The translations under genes and the position numbers were made by a program. A stretch of 48,164 nt of DNA from Deferribacteraceae bacterium (GTDB lineage: Bacteria > Chrysiogenota > Deferribacteres > Deferribacterales > Deferrivibrionaceae), in the NCBI GenBank assembly GCA_020054865.1, contig JAIHAR010000014.1:1-48164 (forward strand). The letters run 5' to 3'. Positions within the stretch are counted from its first letter, which is position 1; every line of letters begins with the position of its first letter. Below are positions 1-7,013 of this stretch, in pieces. The notes under the pieces are model-generated. The model was not told the origin of the DNA, made no database searches, and saw nothing but the letters and a program-made list of their open reading frames with translations.

Positions 1-20
1 TCATCTTTGTTTACAAACAT
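1..20 (-). CDS. 5' end of an unidentified gene running off the left edge
   Basis: On the minus strand an ATG at 20-18 is preceded by a strong ribosome binding site (AAGGAGGA, complement of 25-32) four bases upstream. Only six codons are in the window (M-F-V-N-K-D), so the product cannot be named. The SD/ATG pair is the only evidence; no similarity can be judged. Confidence 0.4.
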
Positions 21-247
21 AAAATCCTCCTTGCCTTTATTTTACCTGCTCTGTTAACTTTTTGCAAAGAGGATTTACACAATTCTTTGGACAGGGCCTA
101 TACTTTTTTACAAATAAGTCAATGTTTAGTTCTAACAGAAGACTATTTATAGATTTTTAGTTCTGTGTGGGAACTATTTTTAGTTAAATCAAACATATTT
201 TCGGTTTTAAAGAAAAATAGACAAAGCAGATTAAGCCATTTTCACTG

Positions 248-1798
248 TTATAAATATTTTTCCCACTCAAAATTTTCAATATTTCGCTTTGCAGAATCAA
301 ACTCAATACCTACAAGATAAATTTCAGAATACTCCTTGTAAATAGGCGAATTCTTATATTTTAGGGCGTAGTTTTTACTCTTAATTTGTGATAATGCCTC
401 ACCTTTCTGACCGTCAACCTTAAATTCAAGAATGTATATCTTGTCTTTGACAAAACAGGTCAAATCAATCCTGCCCTCATTTGTGACATCCTCACCAATT
501 ATCTTTATACCCAAAGAGGCAAGGTGAACATAAATTATACTGGAATAAAACCCTTCAAATTGGTCCAAATTGTTTTTTGAAAAATTATTGTATGGTATAG
601 ATGCAAATATCGATATGAGACTCTCTTTAAACTTATCAAGCTCAGCAGACAAAAGTGATTTCATCAGCGGCTCTTTTTCTGAAACATCTCCATTTAACAG
701 ATATCTGATTACATAATCGTTAAAGGAAATCTGAACCTCTTTGTTAGGTATTTTTAACGTATATTCTATTGTGTCCAGTATCTCATTTGTTATCATTTTA
801 TCTATTGTCAGGTAACCTGATTGATATAATATAACTTCAATATCAATATGTTCTATATCAAAAGTGGATAACAACTTGTCATCTACCTTTAAATCAGACA
901 ACTTTGGCAAAAAATAATTTCTTTGTTTGAGCAGCTTTATCAAAAATGACGGTGTACCGGTTTCAAACCAGTAGTTTCTATACATATGTCCGCTCGCTAT
1001 AAACTGCAATATGTCAAAAGGGTTATAAACATTGTCCTGAAGAAAATTGTAACCATTGTACCAGATTTTCAATTTTTCCATATCCACACCTTCAAGATAT
1101 GGCATAAATGTTGTCTCAATATCTTTCTGCGTGTATCCGCATATATTGCCGTATTTTGGATTAAGGGAGATATCTGTCAGCATGTTAAGGCCGCTAAAAA
1201 TAGATGCTCTTGAAAATTTGCTAACACCAGTCAGAAATGCAAAGCGGATGTAGGCGTCACTCCCTTTTATAACAGAGTATAGACCTTTTATAAACTCTCT
1301 GTGTAATTTTGCCTGCTCCAAATTATCAAGCACATCCAAAATAGGCTTATCATATTCATCAATTAAAACAACCACTTTTTCATTATATTTGTCATGGGCT
1401 AATTTTATCAGCTCTTCAAAACAAATTGCAGAATTGCCACTTTCTTCGCATCTTACACCCAATCTTTCCTGATTAAATTTAAAAATTACTCTTGCCTTAT
1501 TTTCCAAATCTTCAAGAGTTTGTAGCTTTCCATCCCAGCTTATCTTGATGACAGGATACTTTTTGCTCCAGTCCCATTTGTCATAGATATATAGCCCTTC
1601 AAAAAGCTCTTTTCTCCCCTCAAATATCGACTTTAATGTGTCAAGAAACAGCGACTTACCAAAACGCCTCGGGCGGGATAGAAAAATGTATGTATAGTCA
1701 TTTATCAGGTTATAGGCATACTCTGTCTTATCGACGTAAATGTAGTCACCTTCAATTATCTTATCAAATGTCTGAATCCCTATCGGCAGCTTTTTCAT
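248..1798 (-). CDS. AAA-ATPase-like / PD-(D/E)XK nuclease-like protein (PF09820 + PF08011 type)
   Basis: 516 residues. The N-terminus carries the family's typical opening (LPIGIQTFDKII, then YVDKT) and a Walker A-like P-loop RPRRFGKSLF near residues 42-51; VVVLIDEYDKP near 142-152 is the Walker B region. The C-terminus has a PD-(D/E)XK core, with the Asp in GRIDL and E-x-K in YILEFKV, followed by the family's Q-I-K...Y helix. Such proteins are abundant and often multicopy in anaerobes, and no biochemical role is established; defence, mobile-element and housekeeping roles have been suggested. It stands alone between two minus-strand genes. There is no Shine-Dalgarno sequence before the ATG, but a -10 hexamer lies only six bases upstream, so the mRNA may be leaderless. 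Family assignment is firm; function is unknown. Confidence 0.85.
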   Translation of the reverse strand: MKKLPIGIQTFDKIIEGDYIYVDKTEYAYNLINDYTYIFLSRPRRFGKSLFLDTLKSIFEGRKELFEGLYIYDKWDWSKKYPVIKISWDGKLQTLEDLENKARVIFKFNQERLGVRCEESGNSAICFEELIKLAHDKYNEKVVVLIDEYDKPILDVLDNLEQAKLHREFIKGLYSVIKGSDAYIRFAFLTGVSKFSRASIFSGLNMLTDISLNPKYGNICGYTQKDIETTFMPYLEGVDMEKLKIWYNGYNFLQDNVYNPFDILQFIASGHMYRNYWFETGTPSFLIKLLKQRNYFLPKLSDLKVDDKLLSTFDIEHIDIEVILYQSGYLTIDKMITNEILDTIEYTLKIPNKEVQISFNDYVIRYLLNGDVSEKEPLMKSLLSAELDKFKESLISIFASIPYNNFSKNNLDQFEGFYSSIIYVHLASLGIKIIGEDVTNEGRIDLTCFVKDKIYILEFKVDGQKGEALSQIKSKNYALKYKNSPIYKEYSEIYLVGIEFDSAKRNIENFEWEKYL

Positions 1799-1804
1799 AT
1801 GAAT

Positions 1805-1833
1805 ATTTTACTTTTGAAATCCGCTGTTTGCAA
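1805..1833 (-). promoter_or_regulatory. Sigma-70-type promoter giving a probably leaderless mRNA for the AAA/nuclease gene
   Basis: Read on the minus strand: -35 TTGCAA (1828-1833), 17-bp spacer, -10 TAAAAT (1805-1810), then six bases to the ATG at 1798. The expected transcription start falls at or next to the A of the ATG, and no ribosome binding site is present. Inferred from sequence only. Confidence 0.4.
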
Positions 1834-1851
1834 GGGGAATGTTATAAATTT

Positions 1852-1882
1852 AAAAAGACCCGGACGTTTTTTTGCGTCCGGG
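1852..1882 (-). terminator. Rho-independent terminator of the thiolase-CoA-transferase operon
   Basis: Perfect 8-bp GC-rich stem CCCGGACG/CGTCCGGG (1875-1882 with 1859-1866), 8-base loop; on the minus strand it is followed by TCTTTTT. It lies directly after the CoA-transferase stop at 1892. Confidence 0.85.
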
Positions 1883-1891
1883 AAAATCTAT

Positions 1892-3256
1892 TTACTTTAA
1901 ATTATCTACCACCTTGAATTCACAGCCAGTTGATGCTTTGATATCCTCAAGACTTGAAAATGGTGAAATTTCAATAAGTGTTAAACCATTAACTTTATCT
2001 ACCGTAAATACCCCTTTTTCTGTCACTATCATATCTACCACATTTTTACCGGTTATTGGCAAAGTACATTCATTTAAAATTTTGGGGCTTCCGTCTTTTG
2101 CTGTGTGCTCCATCATAACTATAAGTTTTTTCACCCCCGAAACTAAATCCATTGCTCCGCCTGGCCCTTTTACCATTTTGCCGGGGATTACCCAGTTTGC
2201 AAGGTCGCCAAATTTACTTACCTGCATGCCCCCCAAAACAGACAGGTCAAGATGCCCGCCTCGTATCATTGCAAATGATTCAGAAGAGTCAAAAAAGCTC
2301 GCCCCTTTGATGTATGTTACAGTCTGCTTCCCTGCATTTATAAGGTCTGCATCAACTTCATCTTCATTTGGAAATGGCCCAATTCCAAGAAGCCCGTTTT
2401 CTGAATGAAGAATTATATTGATATCCTCAGGTACAAAATTGGCTACAAGTGTAGGCATTCCAATACCAAGATTTACATAATAGCCGTCTTTAAGCTCTTT
2501 TACAATTCTTCTTGCCATCCATTCCTTTTGCTCATTAAAGCCTTTTGCAGAAATAGTCCCCGTATTAACAGTCCTTTGTTCGATAGGCTTTTCATAATTT
2601 GTACCAAGTACAAGTCTGTCCACATAAATCCCTGGCAGGTGAATACAGTGAGGGTCAAGTTCGCCCACTTCGACGATTTCTTCCACTTCAACAATTGTAA
2701 GCTTTCCTGCCTTTGCACAAGCCTCATTAAAATTATTGGCAGTCATCCTAAACATTACATTGCCAGATCTGTCAGCCTTCCACCCCTTTACTATTGAAAG
2801 GTCTGCCACAATACTTTCTTCCAGTACATATTCCTTACCGTTAAAAACCTTTACCTCTTTATCTTTAGTCAAAATTGTGCCATAGCCTGTCCTCGTGTAA
2901 AATGCAGGGATACCCGCACCGCCTGCTCTAAGCTTTTCTGCCAGAGTCCCTTGAGGTGTTAACTCAAGTTCGAGCTCACCATTTAAATATTGCTGCTCAA
3001 AAATTTTATTTTCACCCACATAAGAGGAAATCATTTTTTTAATCTGCCTTGTCTGAAGCAAAAGTCCAAGACCAAAATTATCGACCCCAGCATTATTGCT
3101 AACAAATGTCAAATCTTTTACTCCACTGTCCCTTATAGCAAGAATCAATTTTTCAGGGATCCCACAAAGACCAAATCCACCTGCAGCAATAGTCATCCCG
3201 TCTCTCAAAACACCTTCCAGTGCTTTTTCAACTGTTTCATAAACCTTATTTGCCAT
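1892..3256 (-). CDS. Fused 3-oxoacid CoA-transferase (SCOT-type, subunits A and B in one chain)
   Basis: 454 residues. Transfers CoA between succinyl-CoA or acetyl-CoA and a 3-ketoacid such as acetoacetate. Residues 1-230 match the A subunit ([20 protein letters not shown]) and about 245-454 the B subunit (LGIGMPTL; the catalytic Glu in [10 protein letters not shown], about residue 286; [14 protein letters not shown]). In most bacteria these are separate genes (scoA/scoB, atoD/atoA); a single chain resembles mitochondrial OXCT1. Start: the open frame begins at a TTG at 3262, but AGGAGGG at 3264-3270 is seven bases from the ATG at 3256, which I prefer. It follows the thiolase gene by 12 bp, so both are one operon for acetoacetyl-CoA/ketoacid use or formation. 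The exact acyl substrate cannot be read from sequence. Confidence 0.9.
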   Translation of the reverse strand: MANKVYETVEKALEGVLRDGMTIAAGGFGLCGIPEKLILAIRDSGVKDLTFVSNNAGVDNFGLGLLLQTRQIKKMISSYVGENKIFEQQYLNGELELELTPQGTLAEKLRAGGAGIPAFYTRTGYGTILTKDKEVKVFNGKEYVLEESIVADLSIVKGWKADRSGNVMFRMTANNFNEACAKAGKLTIVEVEEIVEVGELDPHCIHLPGIYVDRLVLGTNYEKPIEQRTVNTGTISAKGFNEQKEWMARRIVKELKDGYYVNLGIGMPTLVANFVPEDINIILHSENGLLGIGPFPNEDEVDADLINAGKQTVTYIKGASFFDSSESFAMIRGGHLDLSVLGGMQVSKFGDLANWVIPGKMVKGPGGAMDLVSGVKKLIVMMEHTAKDGSPKILNECTLPITGKNVVDMIVTEKGVFTVDKVNGLTLIEISPFSSLEDIKASTGCEFKVVDNLK

Positions 3257-3268
3257 AATCAAACCCTC

Positions 3269-4444
3269 CTATAAAAGCTCAAGCAATACGGCAACAGCTT
3301 CCCCGCCACCTATACAAAGGGTAGCAAGTCCGTATTTTTCCTTTCTCAAAATCATCTCATTCAAAACAGTCACCACAAGCCTGCCACCGCTAGCCCCCAC
3401 CGGATGACCAATAGATACTGCCCCGCCATTTACATTTACTTTATTGATATCAAGTCCAAGCTTTTTTATGGCAAAAAGCGGTACGGCAGAAAAAGCCTCG
3501 TTTATTTCATAAAGACCTATATCGTCTTTTGACAGTCCTGTTTTCTTCCATATCTTTTCGATTGCACCAACAGGGGCTTCACCAAAATCATCAGGATGTA
3601 TGCTGTTTGTAGAATAGGCTATTAGTTTTGCCTTTGGTTTCAGATTATATTTCTTTACAGCTTCAGATGAGGCAAGAAGCACTGCAGCAGCTCCATCATT
3701 AATTGTGGAAGCATTGCCTGCCGTAATAGTACCATCTTTTTTAAAAACAGGGCGCAAGGTTGGCAATTTTGATATATCCCCTTTAAAAGGCTCTTCATCT
3801 TTATTTACAACTACTTCCCCTTTTTTACTCTGCTTTATTACCGGAACAATTTCCACATCAAATCTGCCTGACTCAACAGCCTTTTGTGACAGTGTATAAG
3901 ACCTTATTGCGTAATCATCCTGCTCCTGTCTTGAAATATTGTTTTTTGCAATACTCTCCTCTGTAATCTCCCCCATATGTCTGCCGGAATATGGGTCGAT
4001 AAGGGCATCAAAGACCATCAAATCAAATATCTTACCATCACCCATCCTGTAGCCAAATCTTGCTTTATCAAGGGCATAAGGTGACTGGGACATACTCTCC
4101 ATTCCACCCGCAATAGCAACCTCGCTGTCCCCCAACATAATTGACTGAGCAGCAAGCATAATTGACTTCATGCCGCTGCCACAAACTTTATTTATTGTCA
4201 TAGCGTGGGTTTTATCTTTGAGCTCTGCCTTTCTCATCGCCTGCCTTGCCGGAGCCTGACCGCTGCCTCCCATCAAAACTTCCCCAAAGATAACCTCATC
4301 AATTGCATCTACATCAATCCCTGCCTTTTGAACCAAACCTTTAATTACTGTCGCGCCCAAATCCGTAACGTGCACATCAGCCAATACACCACCATATGAT
4401 CCAAAAGGTGTCCTCACGCCTTCTACAATATAAACTTCTTTCAT
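3269..4444 (-). CDS. Acetyl-CoA C-acetyltransferase (thiolase)
   Basis: 391 residues, standard thiolase length. Catalytic residues are visible: nucleophile Cys88 in NKVCGSGMKS, His347 in GHPVGASGGR and Cys377 in CIGGGEAVAV. The usual CIGGGQG(I/V)A ending is altered to CIGGGEAVA, a mild variant. It condenses two acetyl-CoA to acetoacetyl-CoA or, more likely given the partner CoA-transferase, splits acetoacetyl-CoA formed from acetoacetate. Translation signal: AGGGGG six bases before the ATG. First gene of a two-gene operon with the fused CoA-transferase, behind a sigma-54 promoter (4481-4496); the PAS-AAA+ activator gene lies immediately upstream on the same strand. Other thiolase substrates (longer 3-ketoacyl-CoA) are possible. 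Confidence 0.92.
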   Translation of the reverse strand: MKEVYIVEGVRTPFGSYGGVLADVHVTDLGATVIKGLVQKAGIDVDAIDEVIFGEVLMGGSGQAPARQAMRKAELKDKTHAMTINKVCGSGMKSIMLAAQSIMLGDSEVAIAGGMESMSQSPYALDKARFGYRMGDGKIFDLMVFDALIDPYSGRHMGEITEESIAKNNISRQEQDDYAIRSYTLSQKAVESGRFDVEIVPVIKQSKKGEVVVNKDEEPFKGDISKLPTLRPVFKKDGTITAGNASTINDGAAAVLLASSEAVKKYNLKPKAKLIAYSTNSIHPDDFGEAPVGAIEKIWKKTGLSKDDIGLYEINEAFSAVPLFAIKKLGLDINKVNVNGGAVSIGHPVGASGGRLVVTVLNEMILRKEKYGLATLCIGGGEAVAVLLELL

Positions 4445-4480
4445 AATTTACCCCCTATAATTTTTAATATGTAAGGATTT

Positions 4481-4496
4481 TGCAAAAACCATGCCT
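4481..4496 (-). promoter_or_regulatory. Sigma-54 (RpoN) promoter of the thiolase-CoA-transferase operon
   Basis: The minus strand reads AGGCATGGTTTTTGCA, matching the -24/-12 consensus TGGCACGNNNNTTGCA at all fixed positions but two, with GG and GC exactly 10 bases apart. Transcription would start near 4470, about 26 bp before the thiolase ATG. The gene for a sigma-54 activator ends 141 bp upstream, leaving room for its enhancer sites in 4497-4636. Confidence 0.75.
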
Positions 4497-4636
4497 GTTT
4501 GCGCGAACAAATTTTAGCATTGTTTGTCAGCAAGTTGAAGATAGTCTATCATTTTCTTGAGTTACATTTGGTTCAAAAATATAGATTTTATACAATTTAA
4601 GTGATTTAAATATAATTCATTCGAACCGTTTTTAAA

Positions 4637-5956
4637 TCAGCTGATTTTGTGTTTTTTCAGCAGCCTTACTACCTTTGTCTGGGATAAATTCAAGTTTCTG
4701 GCGATGTTTCTTGTGGTGCCATATTTTTTCTTCGCTTTCAGAAGAATATTCTTTTCAAACTGGTTAATCTGGCCTTCAAAATCAAGTTTGTCCCCTTTAA
4801 AATCCTCTGCAAAAATTTCATTGAGGTCAGACAATGTAATATTGTTTGACCTGGTAGTCACCACAAGTCTTTCAATTGTATTTTCAAGCTCCCGAACATT
4901 CCCCCGCCAGGTGTGAGCTTTAAAATATTCTATTACGCTTTCGGAAATATACTTATAAGTATTATATTTTTCATTAAACTTTTTAATAAAATACTCCGTC
5001 AAAACCGGAATATCGTCTGCCCTTTCTCTCAAAGGGGGGATATTTATTGGAATAACATTAAGTCTGTAATACAAATCTTCTCTAAAACTCCCCTCATTTA
5101 CCAGAGAATAAAGATTTTTATTTGTAGCGGCAATTATTCTCACATCACTTTTTATTGATTTTGTACCTCCGACCTTTACAAATTCCTTTTCCTGAATAAG
5201 GGTAAGTACCTTTGCCTGGACATTGAGGGAAAGCTCTGATATTTCATCAAGAAATATCGTTCCGCCTTGCGCTGCTTCCACAAGCCCCTTTTTCCCCTTG
5301 TTGCTGGCTCCAGTAAACGCTCCTGATTCGTAGCCGAAAAGCTCCGACTCGATGAGGCTCTCAGGTATTGACGCACAATTGATTTTCAAAAATCTGCCAT
5401 TTTTTCTCTCACTCATTTTATGGATAAGCCCTGCGAGCAAGCTTTTGCCTACCCCTGACTCACCTGTAATCAAAATATTTGCATCTGTGGGTGCCACTTT
5501 CATCGCCATATTAATTACACTGTTCATACTGCTGCTGGTAGTAATTATATCGTATTCCTGAAGAGCATAATCTCTCAGGGTATCTTTATCCACAACATCT
5601 GTGTAATTTATAACTGTTAAGTCCCATATCGTATTTACTACATACTTTAGATTGCCGGATTCATCAAAAATTGGCCTCCCCTTTACAAGGAAATTTTTCC
5701 CCTTGCTTGTCCTGTACGTCACGGTAGCAGGTTTTTTATTTTCAAGGACAAGTATACTGGCTGAGCCGCTGAAATATTTATAATTATTTACCAGCTCATA
5801 CAATGTTTTTCCTTCAAGCTCTCTCAATGAAAAACCGGACATCTCTTCAAAAGCTTTGTTGACCCACAAAGTGCGCCCTTCATGGTCAACAAGATACACA
5901 CCGTTGTAAATATTATCCAGAATGATTTTCAAGATGTTTAAATCAGGACTTTCCAT
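4637..5956 (-). CDS. PAS-domain sigma-54-dependent transcriptional activator (enhancer-binding protein)
   Basis: 439 residues. PAS sensor domain at about 8-112; AAA+ domain at about 135-370 with Walker A GESGVGKS (165-172), the sigma-54 contact loop GAFTGA (212-217), Walker B GGTIFLDEI and the R-finger region LYYRLNV; C-terminal helix-turn-helix in TTRNIARNLNLSQTKVVRLL. There is no receiver domain, so the signal probably enters through the PAS pocket or a protein partner rather than a kinase. It overlaps the GGDEF gene by 14 bp and has no obvious ribosome binding site, suggesting translational coupling. The neighbouring thiolase operon has a sigma-54 promoter and is the likely target (inference by position; compare AtoC and ato genes). 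Confidence 0.92.
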   Translation of the reverse strand: MESPDLNILKIILDNIYNGVYLVDHEGRTLWVNKAFEEMSGFSLRELEGKTLYELVNNYKYFSGSASILVLENKKPATVTYRTSKGKNFLVKGRPIFDESGNLKYVVNTIWDLTVINYTDVVDKDTLRDYALQEYDIITTSSSMNSVINMAMKVAPTDANILITGESGVGKSLLAGLIHKMSERKNGRFLKINCASIPESLIESELFGYESGAFTGASNKGKKGLVEAAQGGTIFLDEISELSLNVQAKVLTLIQEKEFVKVGGTKSIKSDVRIIAATNKNLYSLVNEGSFREDLYYRLNVIPINIPPLRERADDIPVLTEYFIKKFNEKYNTYKYISESVIEYFKAHTWRGNVRELENTIERLVVTTRSNNITLSDLNEIFAEDFKGDKLDFEGQINQFEKNILLKAKKKYGTTRNIARNLNLSQTKVVRLLKKHKIS

Positions 5957-7013
5957 AATTTACAAAAAGATTAACAGAGCCTTTATCTTCCCTCTTGCTT
6001 TTATAAAGCATATCATCGGCAAGTTTTATAATTTCCACAATATCCATTGTTTTATCACCCTTATCAAGCAAAACAGCGCCTCCGCTTGAAGTCACTTCCT
6101 TTTCCAGGTCAAATTCGTCGGACAAATCTTCCAATGTTTTGTTTATCTTGTTATGTATAATTTTTATTTCATCAGCGCCTTTGTTGGGAATCAACATATA
6201 AAATTCGTCACCGCCAAACCTTCCGATAACGTCGCTTTTTCTAAACCTTTCCTTCAAACTTTTTCCTACCCTTCTCAAAAATTCATCCCCCACAAGATGG
6301 CCGAGGGTATCATTGACAATTTTAAAATTATCAAGGTCAAACATAATAAAATAAAAAGGCTGTTCATACCGCCTGTGTCTGTTTAAAAATATTTCAAGAT
6401 GCTCATACAGGCCATTTTTGTTAAAACATCCTGTCAAATCATCAATTTTTGACTTCATTCTGATAAATTCACTGTCATATATCTTTCTGATGGCTATTCC
6501 TGCTTTAAATGAAAGCTCCTTGATAAAGTCAAAACTCACACCTTCAGCAAACCTCTCAGGCGATTTGCAATAAATATTAAGACTGCCTACCAGCTTTTCA
6601 TTCTCAAAAATCGGACTAATCAAGTAAGAGCCCATCTCAGGGTAGAGGTCAAACTCACTTATCAAATTCACCTTGTTGTTGCCGATATAAGGTTTCTTTT
6701 TTAAAAAGAAATATTTAAATACACTCGTATCGCAAAACTTTATGCGGCTGTAATCTTTTTCCGCCCCAAAACTCTCAAAATTAAAAACATCTTTGTTGAT
6801 ACAAAGAAAAACTTTGTCCAGTGAAAATATATCTTCCAGGTAGCTCAAAGGTCTTTCTTCTATATCTTCCAGCTTGCGGGACATCAGAAATGCATACTCT
6901 ACCACTTTAAAGCCCCTGTGCTTGATTTCATTCTCTTTGATAAGGCCTAAGATACCTTCCAGTTCGTTCTTAAGCTCGGAATTTTCCTTTAAAATCGTGT
7001 TGAGTCTACTCAT
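5943..7013 (-). CDS. Diguanylate cyclase with N-terminal GAF/DUF484-like domain
   Basis: 356 residues. The C-terminal half is a GGDEF domain with intact active-site motif GGDEF at 267-271 and a preserved product-inhibition site RKSD (258-261), exactly five residues before it; DDLTGCFNKNGL opens the domain. It should therefore make cyclic di-GMP from two GTP under feedback control. The N-terminal about 180 residues start with a short coiled coil and resemble a GAF or DUF484 sensor fold (ISPIFENEKLVGSLNIY); no transmembrane segment, so cytoplasmic. ATG overlaps the polA stop by four bases, and the PAS activator gene overlaps its 3' end, so it is translated within the hisD-polA operon. The ligand of the sensor part is unknown. 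Confidence 0.88.
   Translation of the reverse strand: MSRLNTILKENSELKNELEGILGLIKENEIKHRGFKVVEYAFLMSRKLEDIEERPLSYLEDIFSLDKVFLCINKDVFNFESFGAEKDYSRIKFCDTSVFKYFFLKKKPYIGNNKVNLISEFDLYPEMGSYLISPIFENEKLVGSLNIYCKSPERFAEGVSFDFIKELSFKAGIAIRKIYDSEFIRMKSKIDDLTGCFNKNGLYEHLEIFLNRHRRYEQPFYFIMFDLDNFKIVNDTLGHLVGDEFLRRVGKSLKERFRKSDVIGRFGGDEFYMLIPNKGADEIKIIHNKINKTLEDLSDEFDLEKEVTSSGGAVLLDKGDKTMDIVEIIKLADDMLYKSKREDKGSVNLFVNYGKS

Noticed and set aside
39-67. TTGCAA-17-TAAAAT upstream of the gene at the left edge
   Set aside because: The expected transcription start would fall on or beside the ribosome binding site (25-32), so I do not call it, although it mirrors the promoter at 1805-1833.
158-176. Inverted repeat TAGTTC...GAACTA near the left edge
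   Set aside because: Only a 6-bp stem; on the strand where a terminator would be needed it is followed by A, not T.
986-1253. Small plus-strand frames inside the AAA/nuclease gene
   Set aside because: Antisense, overlapping each other, no SD.
4491-4501. ATGCCTGTTTG also occurring, on the minus strand, at 14679-14689
   Set aside because: An 11-bp match between two sigma-54 regions but overlapping the -24 box in one and 48 bp upstream in the other; likely chance.
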